64,000 bases of DNA from Streptomyces sindenensis (GTDB taxonomy: Bacteria > Actinomycetota > Actinomycetes > Streptomycetales > Streptomycetaceae): NCBI RefSeq assembly GCF_014649035.1, contig NZ_BMSG01000030.1, positions 36,403 through 100,402 on the forward strand, in the 5' to 3' direction. A program made the translations under genes and the position numbers. The notes below the pieces were generated by a model. The model was not told the origin of the DNA, made no database searches, and saw nothing but the letters and a program-made list of their open reading frames with translations. Positions within the stretch are counted from its first letter, which is position 1; each line of letters starts with the position of its first letter. This document shows, one piece after another, positions 33,447-43,591 of the stretch.

Positions 33447-34160
33447 ATGACTACACAGGACAGCAGCGGCAGCGCGCCCAAGCCCCCCGCCAAGGACCCC
33501 TGGGACCTCCCCGACGTATCCGGGCTGAGCGTCGGTGTGCTCGGCGGCACCGGACCGCAGGGCCGCGGCCTCGCCTACCGGCTCGCCCGCGCCGGGCAGA
33601 AGGTCACCCTCGGCTCCCGGGACGCGGCCCGCGCCGAGCGGGCGGCGGCCGAGCTCGGCTTCGGCGTCGAGGGCGCGGACAACGCCGAGTGCGCCCGGCG
33701 CAGCGACATCGTGATCGTCGCCGTGCCGTGGGACGGCCACGCCGAGACGCTCCAGTCCCTGCGCGAGGAACTCGCGGGCAAGCTCGTCATCGACTGCGTC
33801 AACCCGCTCGGCTTCGACAAGAAGGGCGCCTACGCCCTCAAGCCCGAGGAGGGCAGCGCCGCCGAACAGGCCGCGGCCCTGCTGCCGGACTCCCGGGTCA
33901 CCGCCGCCTTCCACCACCTCTCGGCCGTGCTGCTCCAGGACGAGTCCATCGAGGAGATCGACACCGATGTCCTGGTCCTGGGCGAGGCGCGCGCCGACAC
34001 CGACCTCGTCCAGGCGCTGGCAGGCCGGATCGCCGGGATGCGGGGCATCTTCGCCGGCCGGCTGCGCAACGCCCACCAGGTCGAGTCGCTGGTCGCCAAC
34101 CTGATCTCGGTCAACCGCCGCTACAAGGCCCACGCCGGACTGCGCACCACCGACGTCTGA
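33447..34160 (+). CDS. fno: F420-dependent NADP oxidoreductase (F420:NADPH oxidoreductase)
   Basis: A 237-residue enzyme that passes hydride between NADPH and coenzyme F420, supplying F420H2 for redox biosynthetic steps. The NADP-binding motif VGVLGGTGPQGRGLAYRLARAGQKVTLGSRDA (about 28-59) has the GGTGPxG form and SR pair characteristic of this family. VIDCVNPLGFDKKG and AAFHHLSAVLLQD fit the F420-binding region. An N-terminal tail of about 25 residues is acidic and Pro-rich. The probable leaderless start is at 33447. Upstream sits a divergent hypothetical gene, downstream small membrane protein genes. Confidence 0.92.
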   Translation: MTTQDSSGSAPKPPAKDPWDLPDVSGLSVGVLGGTGPQGRGLAYRLARAGQKVTLGSRDAARAERAAAELGFGVEGADNAECARRSDIVIVAVPWDGHAETLQSLREELAGKLVIDCVNPLGFDKKGAYALKPEEGSAAEQAAALLPDSRVTAAFHHLSAVLLQDESIEEIDTDVLVLGEARADTDLVQALAGRIAGMRGIFAGRLRNAHQVESLVANLISVNRRYKAHAGLRTTDV

Positions 34161-34301
34161 CCGGGCCGGCCCCCGGGGGCGCTCCGAAACGGGTCCGGGC
34201 GCTCCCCGGGGCGGGGCACAACGGGGCATGGGGGACACTGGACGGGACCGCGACCGTTCCCGGCAGGGAGCGCGACCCGTTCCCGACAGGAGCCGTTCCC
34301 C

Positions 34302-34502
34302 ATGCCCCGCATCGCCCTCTACGCCCTCGTCGTCTGCGTCCTCGCCGTCGTGGCGGCCGTGGTCTCCTTCGCCCAGGGCAGCCTGCTCGGGATCGTCTGG
34401 GTGCTCATCGCGGGTCTCTCGTCCAACATGACCTGGTTCTACGTACGCAGGCACCGCCTGGCCACCGCCACCACCACGGCGACCGCCTCCGACGCGGGCT
34501 GA
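34302..34502 (+). CDS. Small two-helix membrane protein
   Basis: A 66-residue protein with two hydrophobic segments, LYALVVCVLAVVAAVVSFA and LLGIVWVLIAGLSSNMTWFY, joined by a short loop, then RRHR and a Thr/Ala-rich tail. AGGAG occurs at 34290-34294, eight bases before the ATG. No family function is recognised; similar small proteins are frequent in streptomycetes. It follows fno by 141 bases. Confidence 0.65.
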   Translation: MPRIALYALVVCVLAVVAAVVSFAQGSLLGIVWVLIAGLSSNMTWFYVRRHRLATATTTATASDAG

Positions 34503-34670
34503 CCCCACCTCGCTCCCCGCTCCACCGCTCCCCGCTCCACCGTTCCCGGCTTCCGCCAATCCGGTCGAGCCCGCCCCTCCCCGGGCGTGCCCCGGCCGGG
34601 CGGCGCCCCCGGGGGCCGAGCATGTGACGGCCCTGCCACGCACGTGGCGGAACCGGACGAGGGAGGCCGT

Positions 34671-35771
34671 GTGGCAGACGCGAGGGACGACGTTTCGGGG
34701 TCGACCGTGCAGGCGGGGGACCGTACCCAGGGATTCTGGGAGGAAGTGCGGGACGCCGTCTCGACCCGGGCCGCTCTGGTCATGCTCGGGGTACTCCTGC
34801 TGCAACTGGGCTTCGCCCTCTCCTACATGGGCGCCTTCCACGCACCCGAGCCGCACCGGGTGCCGATCACCCTGGTCGCCCCGCCCGCCGTGCAGCGGGA
34901 CCTGGTGGCCCGCCTCGACGCGCTGCCCGGCGACCCGCTTCGGGTCACGGCCGTCCAGGACCGTGCCGAGGCACGCGCGCGGCTGCTCGACCGCCGTACG
35001 GATGCCGCCCTCGTGGTGGATCCGGCGAGCCGCACCGACACCCTGATCGTGGCGTCGGCGGGCGGGCCCTCGGCCACCGCCGCGGCCACCGGGATCCTTC
35101 AGGAGGTCGCCCGGGCGGAGAACCGGACGATCGTCGTCCGAGACATCCGGCCGCCCGCCGCCGGAGACTCCCGGGGCCTCTCCTCCTTCTACATCGTCCT
35201 CAGCTGGACCATCGGCGGCTATCTCGCGGCCTCGGCCCTGAACATGGCGGCCGGTTCCAAGAAGCCCACCCTGCGCCGCACCCTCGTCCGGCTGGCGGCG
35301 ATGCTGCCGTACGGCTTCGTCTCGGGCATCGGCGGCGCGATCATCGTGGGCCCGGTGCTGGACTGCCTGCCGGGCGCGTTCTGGGAACTCGTCGGGATCG
35401 GCACCCTCGTGGTGTTCGCCTCCGGCGCGGTGGGCGTCGCCCTCCAGTCGGTGGCGGGCACGATCGGCCTCGGCCTCACCATCCTGATCTTCACGATCCT
35501 GGGGAACCCCAGCTCCGGCGGGGTGTACCCGTCCTCGCTGCTGCCGCCGTTCTGGAGCGCGATCGGCCAGGCGCTCCCGCCGGGCGCCGGGACGACCGTG
35601 GTGCGCAACACCGTCTACTTCGACGGCAACGCCACCACCGGCGCCCTGTGGATTCTCGGCGCCTGGGCCTTCGGCGGCGTCGTGGTCGCGATCCTCGCCG
35701 CCGCCGTGCGGGCGTCCCGGGCCGCTCGCCCCGCCGCCCCGGCCGGCGGGCCCACCGCCCCGGCGGTCTGA
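34671..35771 (+). CDS. Membrane protein of the YhgE/DUF3533-like (ABC-2 type) group
   Basis: A 366-residue membrane protein. One N-terminal helix (AALVMLGVLLLQLGFALSYM) leads into an extracytoplasmic domain of about 120 residues (PEPHRVPITLVAPPAVQRDLVARL, then RAEARARLLDRRTDAALVV). Five more helices follow, with LSSFYIVLSWTIGGYLAAS. This layout matches the YhgE/Pip and DUF3533 proteins that resemble ABC-2 permeases, and whose roles (phage infection, protein or antimicrobial export) are poorly known. GTG at 34671 is chosen because GGGAGGCC lies just upstream. No ATPase gene is adjacent. Confidence 0.72.
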   Translation: MADARDDVSGSTVQAGDRTQGFWEEVRDAVSTRAALVMLGVLLLQLGFALSYMGAFHAPEPHRVPITLVAPPAVQRDLVARLDALPGDPLRVTAVQDRAEARARLLDRRTDAALVVDPASRTDTLIVASAGGPSATAAATGILQEVARAENRTIVVRDIRPPAAGDSRGLSSFYIVLSWTIGGYLAASALNMAAGSKKPTLRRTLVRLAAMLPYGFVSGIGGAIIVGPVLDCLPGAFWELVGIGTLVVFASGAVGVALQSVAGTIGLGLTILIFTILGNPSSGGVYPSSLLPPFWSAIGQALPPGAGTTVVRNTVYFDGNATTGALWILGAWAFGGVVVAILAAAVRASRAARPAAPAGGPTAPAV

Positions 35772-35793
35772 CACGGCGACCCGGGCCGCGCGG

Positions 35794-36600
35794 TCAGCCG
35801 ACCGCGCAGCCCGGATCCTGCTCGTCGAAGAGTCCCCGCCAGAAGCGGTACAGGTCGTAGCCGCAGTACCGCTGGTACTCCTCGACGCCCAGCGCCCGCA
35901 GCAGCGTGTGGATCGCGTCGAAGAAGGCGATGTTCACCTCGGGGATCCACAGGATCGCGAACACGGCGATCAGCCCGAACGGTGCGATCGGCTCCACCTG
36001 GCGGCGGATCCGGTACGAGAGCCAGGGCTCGATCACCCCGTAGCCGTCCAGCCCCGGGATCGGCAGGGAGTTCAGGATCGCCGCCGTCACCTGGAGCATC
36101 GCCAGGAACGCCAGCGCGTACTGGAAGGCACGCGGCACCCCGTCCAGCGCGTCCAGCCAGAACGGGGCCGTACAGAGAAGCGCGAACGCCACGTTCGTCA
36201 GGGGGCCCGCCGCCGAGATCAGGCTGTGTTTCCACCGGCCGTGGATCCGCCCGCGCTCGATGTAGACGGCACCGCCGGGCAGCCCGATCCCGCCCATGAT
36301 CACGAAGAGCACCGGCAGCACGACGCTCAGCAGCGCGTGCGTGTACTTCAGCGGGTTGAGCGTCAGATAGCCCTTCGCCCCCACCGACAGGTCCCCGCTG
36401 TGCAGCGCGGTGCGGGCGTGCGCGTACTCGTGGAGGCAGAGGGAGACGATCCAGGCCCCGGTGACGAACAGGAAGACCGCGAAGCCGGTGGCGTCCGCGA
36501 AGCCCGTCCACACCGCCCAGCCCGCGACCGCGGTGACGGCGGCGATACCGAGGAAGACCGGGCTGATCCTCCGGTCGCCGCGAGTGGCTGCGGTGGTCAT
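35794..36600 (-). CDS. Site-2 protease-like M50 zinc metalloprotease
   Basis: A 268-residue intramembrane protease-like protein of about six helices. The zinc motif HEYAH is at 57-61 inside a hydrophobic helix (GAWIVSLCLHEYAHA), and the third ligand site is LPIPGLDGYG, the LDG motif. This is the short S2P form without a PDZ domain. Such proteins cleave membrane-bound regulators, but no anti-sigma factor is nearby. ATG at 36600 has AGGAG upstream, with TACGAT as a possible -10 farther up. It is convergent with the membrane protein gene and divergent from the AfsR-like gene. Confidence 0.88.
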   Translation of the reverse strand: MTTAATRGDRRISPVFLGIAAVTAVAGWAVWTGFADATGFAVFLFVTGAWIVSLCLHEYAHARTALHSGDLSVGAKGYLTLNPLKYTHALLSVVLPVLFVIMGGIGLPGGAVYIERGRIHGRWKHSLISAAGPLTNVAFALLCTAPFWLDALDGVPRAFQYALAFLAMLQVTAAILNSLPIPGLDGYGVIEPWLSYRIRRQVEPIAPFGLIAVFAILWIPEVNIAFFDAIHTLLRALGVEEYQRYCGYDLYRFWRGLFDEQDPGCAVG

Positions 36601-36715
36601 CGGCGTTCGGCTCCTGGGGCAGGCGACGGGGAGATCGTACGGTCCGGCACGGCTGGAACGTCCGTGACCGCTCGTGGAGTTCCACCCGGTCAACGTCGGT
36701 CCGCCGCCCGTCACG

Positions 36716-36721
36716 GACAAT
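36716..36721 (+). promoter_or_regulatory. -10-like element before the AfsR-like gene
   Basis: GACAAT ends seven bases before the GTG at 36729. This spacing favours the GTG over the ATG at 36720, which would overlap the -10 element. Confidence 0.4.
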
Positions 36722-36728
36722 GGGCTCC

Positions 36729-39700
36729 GTGCACTACTGCGTCCTCGGTACCACCCGGGCACTCCGCGACGACGGCACGGCCGTCACCCTCGGCGGGGCA
36801 CGGCTGCGCGCCCTGCTCACCGTTCTCGCGCTGCGCCCCGGCCGGACCGTCCCGGCCGGACACCTCGTCGACGAGGTGTGGGGCGGCGACCCGCCCGCCG
36901 ACGCGGCCGGCGCGCTCCAGGCCCTGGTCGGCCGGTTGCGGCGGGCCCTGGGCCGCGGCGCCGTCGAATCCGTGGCGGGCGGCTACCGGCTCGCCGCCCC
37001 GCCGGACGCCGTGGACCTGCACCGCTTCGAGCGGCTGGCGGGGGAGGGGAGCCGGGCCCTGGAGAACGGCAACGCCGCCGGTGCCCTCGCCGTCCTGGGG
37101 GAGGCCCTCGCCCTGTGGCACGGGCCCGCCCTCGCCGATCTGCCCGACCGTACGGCGATCGCGTCGCGCTGGGAGGCCCGCAGGCTCGACGCGCGGCGGG
37201 CCGCGCTCGGGGCGCTCCTCGCCCTCGGGAGACCGGGGGAGGCGCTGCCCGAGCTGGCCGTGCTCTGCGGCACCCACCCGCTCGACGAACCGCTCCAGGC
37301 CCTGCGCATCAGGGCCCTGCGGGACGCCGGACGCCCGGCCGAGGCGCTGGCCGCGTACGAAGAGGTCCGCACCCTGCTGGACGACCGCCTCGGCACCGCC
37401 CCGGGACCGGCCCTGCGGGCCCTGCACACGGAACTGCTCCGACCGGAGCCGTTCCCGCACCCCTCGGGCGCGCCCGCGCCGGGGCCTGACCCCCGGTCCT
37501 CGGGTGCGCCCGCGCCGGGGCCCGACGGCCGGTCCTCGGGTGCGCAGCGGCCCGCGCCCCGGCCCGGGTCCGGCCCGTCGGCGCCCTCGGTTCCGCGCCC
37601 GGCCCCGGACGCGGCGGCGGAGAGCAGCTCGCAGCCCGCGCCCCGGACCGCCGCAGGGCGGGAACAGGACACCGCGCAGCGGCCCGCACCCACGACCGGG
37701 GCCGCGCCCGGCCCCGAGGCCGTACCCGTGACCGGGGCCGCCCCCGGGACCGCGCCCGCGACGCAGCCGCCCGTCACCGGCCCCGGAGCCGCGGCCGCCC
37801 TCGCCCCGGAGGCCGCACCCGCCACGGCCCAGCCGCCCGCCCACGGAAACCTCCGGGCCCGGCTCACCAGCTTCGTCGGGCGCGACACCGACATGGCCGC
37901 CCTGCGCGAGGACCTCGGCCGCGCCCGGCTGATCACCCTGCTCGGGCCCGGCGGCGCGGGCAAGACCCGGTTGTCGCAGGAGGCCGCGGAGGCCGTCGCC
38001 GAGGCCTGGCCCGACGGCGTCTGGCTGGCCGAACTGGCCCCCGTCGACGACCCGGACACCGTGCCCGAGGCCGTCCTCACCGCGCTCGGCGCCCGCGAGA
38101 CCGTGCTGCGCGGGGCCGGGGCGGAGGAGTTGCGAGCCACCGACCGCACGGCCGCCGACCCCGTCGTCCGGCTCACCGAACACTGCGCCCCCCGCCGGAT
38201 GCTGCTCCTGCTGGACAACTGCGAGCACGTCATCGGCGCCGCCGCCGCCCTCACCGACCACCTCCTCACCCACTGCCCCCAGCTCACCGTCATCGCCACC
38301 AGCCGCGAACCCCTCGGCGTACCGGGCGAGTTCGTCCGTCCCGTCGACCCGCTGCCCGACCCGATGGCCCTGCGGCTGCTCGCCGAACGCGGGGCCGCCG
38401 CCCGCCCCGGCTTCCGTACCGACGCCGACGAGGCGACCGCCGCCGCCTGCGCCGAGATCTGCCGCCGGCTGGACGGGCTGCCGCTCGCCATCGAACTCGC
38501 CGCCGCCCGGCTGCGGATGCTCACCCCGCGTCAGATCGCCGACCGGCTCGACGACCGCTTCCGCCTCCTCACCAACGGCAGCCGCACCGTGCTGCCCCGC
38601 CAGCAGACCCTGCGCGCCGTCGTCGACTGGTCGTGGGACCTGCTGGACGCCGCCGAACGCGCGGTGCTGCGCCGCCTCTCCGTCTTCGCCGGAGGCTGCT
38701 CGCTGGCCGCCGCCGAGGAGGTCTGCGCGCTGCCCGCCGGACCGGGTGGCCCCGCCGTCGACAGCCTCGACGTGGCGGCCCTGCTCGGCTCCCTCGTCGA
38801 CAAGTCCCTCGTGGTCGCCGCGCCCGGTGACGACGGGGAGATGCGCTACCGGCTGCTGGAGACGGTCGGCGAGTACGCGGGCGAGCGCCTCGACGAAGCG
38901 GGGGAGCGGGACGCGGTGGGCCGGCGCCACCTGGTCCACTTCCGGGAGCTGGCCCGGACGACCGGGCCGGCCATGCGGGGGGCGGGGCAGCGCGCGGCCA
39001 TCGCGGCCATCCGCCGCGAGTACGAGAACCTGCGCACCGCGCTCCGCCACGCCGTCGCCGCCCGGGACGAGCACGAGGCGCTGTGCATCGTGCTGTCGAT
39101 GTCCTGGTACTGGATGCTGCGCGACCTGCGCGCGGATGCCCGGCAGTGGGCCGAGTCCGCCTCCTCGCTGGGCCCCGACCCGTTCGCGCGGCCCGGGGTC
39201 CGGGCCCCCTCGCTGCCGGAGGCGGCCACCGACCGGCCGCCGCCGATGGACGACGACCAACTCGCGGAGGCGCGGCGCGGGTCGGCGCTGATCCAGATCG
39301 GCAGCGTGGACGACGTCTTCTCCGCCTGGTCGGACGCCGAGGGGCAGACGCGGCTCCAGATCATCGCCGACGCCTACCGGCCGGGACAGCCGCAGACCTG
39401 CCGCATGCCCGGCACGTTCTGGATGTACGCGAACATGTTCACCGGGGACATGGCCCGCACCCGCGAGGCGCTGGACGCGACGGTCGGGACCTGCCGCGCC
39501 TACGGCTACGAGTGGGAGCTGGCCGCCGCGCTTCAGCTGCGCGCCAACTTCCTGGCCGGCCACTCCGGTCACGCGGACCTGGCGCGCGTCGACGCCGACG
39601 AGAGCCTGGAGATCTTCACCCGGCTCGACGACGACTGGGGCATGGCCGAGGCCCTGGCGTCCCGGGGCGAGGCCAACGAACGGACGGGCTGCTTCAGCGA

Positions 39701-40430
39701 GGCCCTGGACGATTACGCAGCCGCCGTGGAGTACGCGCGGAAGATCGGTGCCCGGTCCCAGGTGGCGCTGTTGCGCGCCCGGTACGCCGGGCCGCTCGCC
39801 GAGCTCGGCCGGCTGCCGGAGGCCGAGGCCGTGCTGCGGGAGGTCTGCGAAGGGGACCGGTTCTCGAACCACGAGGCCATGCCGGTCGCCCGCATGCATC
39901 TGGCCTTCGTCCTCGGTGCGCGCGGCCGGGTGGCCGAGGCCCGCGCCCAGGTGGAGATGATCAAGGATGAGTTCACCCGGGGCGACATCGCCGTCTTCGG
40001 TGGCTTCGCCTTCGGCATGCTGGCCTGGCTGGACAACCTGGAGGGCGCCTACGCCGCCGCCCTGCGCGACGCCCTGACCGCGCTGGAGCGTTCGCGGGAC
40101 CGGCTGTCCACGATGATCGCCCCTCACCTGCCCTCGGCTCACCTGACGGCGATCGCCCGAGCCCTGGCGGGGCTCGCCGCCGAGGGCGGGGCCGAGGAAG
40201 GCGCGTACGCGGACGCCGCCCGGCTGCTGGGCCTTCAGGCGGCGCTGCTGTCCCCCAAGTACGTGCCGACGGTGATCGAGCGCCGCAACCTGGCCGAGGC
40301 GGAGGAGGCCGTGCGGGCCGGCCTCGACGACGCGGCGTACACCTGGGCGTACGAGCAGGGCGGCGGCCTCACCCTCGACGAGGCCACCGCCCTGGCGGAG
40401 ACGTACCGGCGGACGCGTCCGCCCACGTGA
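36729..40430 (+). CDS. AfsR/SARP-family regulator with NB-ARC ATPase domain
   Basis: A 1,233-residue regulator. An OmpR-type DNA-binding domain occupies about residues 1-90 (GGARLRALLTVLALRPGRTVP...VDEVWGG). The BTAD domain follows to about 245 (ERLAGEGSRALENGNAAGALAVL). A low-complexity Pro/Ala/Gly linker with APAPGPD repeats runs to about 375. An NB-ARC/STAND ATPase has Walker A GPGGAGKTR (about 407) and LLLLDNCEHV (Walker B). The C-terminal 600 residues are helical and TPR-like. These proteins activate secondary-metabolite clusters or act globally. It is convergent with a DrrAB-type exporter. No clear biosynthetic cluster adjoins, so its targets are unknown. Confidence 0.92.
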   Translation: MHYCVLGTTRALRDDGTAVTLGGARLRALLTVLALRPGRTVPAGHLVDEVWGGDPPADAAGALQALVGRLRRALGRGAVESVAGGYRLAAPPDAVDLHRFERLAGEGSRALENGNAAGALAVLGEALALWHGPALADLPDRTAIASRWEARRLDARRAALGALLALGRPGEALPELAVLCGTHPLDEPLQALRIRALRDAGRPAEALAAYEEVRTLLDDRLGTAPGPALRALHTELLRPEPFPHPSGAPAPGPDPRSSGAPAPGPDGRSSGAQRPAPRPGSGPSAPSVPRPAPDAAAESSSQPAPRTAAGREQDTAQRPAPTTGAAPGPEAVPVTGAAPGTAPATQPPVTGPGAAAALAPEAAPATAQPPAHGNLRARLTSFVGRDTDMAALREDLGRARLITLLGPGGAGKTRLSQEAAEAVAEAWPDGVWLAELAPVDDPDTVPEAVLTALGARETVLRGAGAEELRATDRTAADPVVRLTEHCAPRRMLLLLDNCEHVIGAAAALTDHLLTHCPQLTVIATSREPLGVPGEFVRPVDPLPDPMALRLLAERGAAARPGFRTDADEATAAACAEICRRLDGLPLAIELAAARLRMLTPRQIADRLDDRFRLLTNGSRTVLPRQQTLRAVVDWSWDLLDAAERAVLRRLSVFAGGCSLAAAEEVCALPAGPGGPAVDSLDVAALLGSLVDKSLVVAAPGDDGEMRYRLLETVGEYAGERLDEAGERDAVGRRHLVHFRELARTTGPAMRGAGQRAAIAAIRREYENLRTALRHAVAARDEHEALCIVLSMSWYWMLRDLRADARQWAESASSLGPDPFARPGVRAPSLPEAATDRPPPMDDDQLAEARRGSALIQIGSVDDVFSAWSDAEGQTRLQIIADAYRPGQPQTCRMPGTFWMYANMFTGDMARTREALDATVGTCRAYGYEWELAAALQLRANFLAGHSGHADLARVDADESLEIFTRLDDDWGMAEALASRGEANERTGCFSEALDDYAAAVEYARKIGARSQVALLRARYAGPLAELGRLPEAEAVLREVCEGDRFSNHEAMPVARMHLAFVLGARGRVAEARAQVEMIKDEFTRGDIAVFGGFAFGMLAWLDNLEGAYAAALRDALTALERSRDRLSTMIAPHLPSAHLTAIARALAGLAAEGGAEEGAYADAARLLGLQAALLSPKYVPTVIERRNLAEAEEAVRAGLDDAAYTWAYEQGGGLTLDEATALAETYRRTRPPT

Positions 40431-40441
40431 CGGCCTGCGGT

Positions 40442-41310
40442 TCAGGCCTTGTTGCGGAACTTGGCCACCGCCAGCGGAGCCGTCACCAGCGTGATGCCGG
40501 CGGCCCAGGCGAGCGTCCACCAGGCCGAGTCGCCGACCGGGCCGCCCTGCATGAGCGCCCGCGCCGCGTCCGCGAGGTTGGAGAGCGGGTTGTAGTCGGT
40601 GAAGGCCTGGAGCCAGCCCGGCATGGTCTGGGTCGGCACGAAGATCGAGGATCCGAACTGCAGGGGCATCAGCACGAGCATCGCCGTCCCTTGAACGGCC
40701 TGGGCCGTCTTCATGGACAGCCCGAGCAGGATGAAGATCCACATGATGGCGGCGCCGAACACCGCCGACAGCGCGACCGCCGCGAGGAGCCCGAACACCG
40801 AGCCGTGCAGCTCCATGCCGACGACGAACCCCATGACCAGCAGGATGAGCATGGCGACCATCAGCCGTCCCAGCTCGACCACGATCTTGGCGATGAGCAC
40901 CGAGGACCGGGCGATCGGCATTGTCCGGAACCGGTCCATCACCCCCTTGCGAAAGTCGTCGTTGACGCCGGTCCCGACGGCCATGGCGATGTTCAGCCCC
41001 ATCATCGCCATCAGCCCCGGCACCAGGTAGTTCACGTACTCCTGCCGGTTCCCGCCGAGGCTGGCGCCGACCGAGCCGCCGAAGACGTACACGAACAACA
41101 GGATGAAGATGACCGGCATCAGAAGGACGTCGAACATCGACTCCGGGTCCTTCTTGATCTGGAGCATGTTGCGCCGCGCCAGGGCCCCGATGTGCCGGAG
41201 GTTGGCCCGCAGACCGATCCGGCCCTCGTCGGCCCCGGCCGTCTTCACGGGGGCGGGGCCCGGGGGCCCGGCGGGAGCTGCGGCCGGTGTGGTGGCGGTA
41301 GTGGTGCTGC

Positions 41311-41314
<4 letters not shown>
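40442..41314 (-). CDS. ABC-2 type exporter permease (DrrB-like)
   Basis: A 290-residue permease with a Pro/Ala/Thr-rich cytosolic tail, then six hydrophobic segments. Typical DrrB features are ARRNMLQIKKDPESMFDVLLMPVIFILLF and GVNDDFRKGVMDRFRTMPIARSSVL, and the C-terminal FGSSIFVPTQTMPGWLQAFTDYNPLSNLADAAR. It forms an exporter with the ATPase encoded upstream, and its ATG overlaps that gene's TGA by four bases. Substrates are hydrophobic drugs or lipids in characterised members. Confidence 0.92.
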
Positions 41315-42324
<1,010 letters not shown>

Positions 42325-42359
42325 GCCCACCAGCAGACCAGCGCCCACCGACAGCTCAC

Positions 42360-42448
42360 CGACAGCCCGCCGACACGGGCTCCGGGCGTGCTCCGGCGGG
42401 CTCCGGGCGTGCGACAGCCCGCCGATGGGGGATGTCGGCGGGCTGTCG
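42360..42448 (-). terminator. Hairpin after panB, with a duplicated arm
   Basis: CGACAGCCCGCCGA (42412-42425) pairs perfectly with TCGGCGGGCTGTCG (42435-42448), forming a 14-bp stem with a 9-nt loop. A second exact copy of the left arm is at 42360-42373, so two alternative hairpins are possible. It lies 59 bases beyond the panB stop on the minus strand. Confidence 0.6.
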
Positions 42449-42506
42449 GTGGTGCGGGAAATGGTCGGTGGGCGCCGCGGCCGAGGAGCGGCGGCGCCCC
42501 GGTGGA

Positions 42507-43388
42507 TCAGTGGAAGGTGTGCTCCGCCGCCGGGAACGTGCCCCCGACGACCTCGTCCGCGAACTCCTTCGCCGCGTCACCGAGCACCTTGCGCAGGTCG
42601 GCGTACTGCTTGGTGAAGCGCGGCACCTTGCCGCCGGTCAGCCCGACCATGTCCGTGTAGACGAGCACCTGCGCGTCGGTCCCGGCACCGGCGCCGATGC
42701 CGACGGTCGGGATGTGCAGCGTACGGGTGACCTCGGCGGCCAGCTCGGCGGGGACCAGCTCCAGCACGACGGCGAACGCGCCCGCGTCCTGGACGGCCTT
42801 GGCGTCCCGCAGCAGCTGCTGGGCGGCCTCCTCGCCGCGGCCCTGGACCCGGTAGCCCATCGCGTTGACGGACTGCGGGGTCAGGCCGATGTGCCCCATG
42901 ACCGGGATGCCGGCCTCGACGAGCAGCCGGATCTGCTCGTGGGACCGCTCGCCGCCCTCCAGCTTGACCGCGCCGACGCCCGACTCCTTGACCAGCCGGG
43001 TGGCGTTGCGCAGCGCCTGGACGGGCCCCTCCTGGTACGAGCCGAAGGGCAGGTCGGCGACGACCATGGCGCGCTTGGTGCCCCGTACGACGGCGGCGGA
43101 CAGCATGGCGATCTCGTCCATCGTGACGGGCACGGTGGTCTCGTAACCGAGGTGGACGTTGCCCATCGAGTCGCCGACGAGCATGACCGGGATCCCGGCC
43201 TCGTCGAAGACGGACGCGGTCATCGCGTCGTAGGCGGTGAGCATGGGCCACTTCTCGCCGCGCTCGGTGGCGGCGGCGATGTCGTGGACGGTGATGCGGC
43301 GGGTGGACTTCCCCCCGTACAGCGCTTTGCTGCTGTCGGTGGGCGGGCCCGCGGGGGAGGACTGATTCTGCGCAGCCTGAAGCGACAT
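42507..43388 (-). CDS. panB: 3-methyl-2-oxobutanoate hydroxymethyltransferase
   Basis: A 293-residue enzyme that makes ketopantoate from 2-oxoisovalerate and methylene-tetrahydrofolate, first step of pantothenate/CoA synthesis. Conserved blocks are MLTAYDAMTASVFDEAGIPVMLVGDSMGNV (metal-binding Asp in VGDS), VVADLPFGSY, KLEGGE, GHIGLTPQ and the C-terminal FTKQYADL. It is 20-25 residues longer at its N-terminus than Escherichia coli PanB. ATG at 43388 has AAGGAG at nine bases; ATG at 43409 is the alternative. It is divergent from the DHA2 exporter gene. Confidence 0.95.
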   Translation of the reverse strand: MSLQAAQNQSSPAGPPTDSSKALYGGKSTRRITVHDIAAATERGEKWPMLTAYDAMTASVFDEAGIPVMLVGDSMGNVHLGYETTVPVTMDEIAMLSAAVVRGTKRAMVVADLPFGSYQEGPVQALRNATRLVKESGVGAVKLEGGERSHEQIRLLVEAGIPVMGHIGLTPQSVNAMGYRVQGRGEEAAQQLLRDAKAVQDAGAFAVVLELVPAELAAEVTRTLHIPTVGIGAGAGTDAQVLVYTDMVGLTGGKVPRFTKQYADLRKVLGDAAKEFADEVVGGTFPAAEHTFH

Positions 43389-43548
43389 GGCCAACGGCTC
43401 CTTCGTCATCTCGAGGCGCCCTGACGGCGTCCCCGGATCCCTTCCATGGTGGCATCCCGCCCCACCACTCGGGAAGTGGGCCCACGGGCACTCCGGGATG
43501 TGGGTCCGCACACCCCGCCGTACGGCCCCGTTGGGCAAAGCTTTAACT

Positions 43549-43567
43549 ATACGAGACGGTCTCGTAT
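43549..43567. promoter_or_regulatory. Perfect 19-bp palindromic operator of the DHA2 exporter
   Basis: ATACGAGAC-G-GTCTCGTAT is an exact inverted repeat around one central base. It lies 25-43 bases upstream of the exporter start and covers the -35 region of the leaderless-type promoter whose -10-like TAGGCT is at 43579-43584. Its form is typical of TetR sites, and a TetR gene follows the exporter. Confidence 0.8.
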
Positions 43568-43591
43568 CGAAATGGGGTTAGGCTCGTCCTC

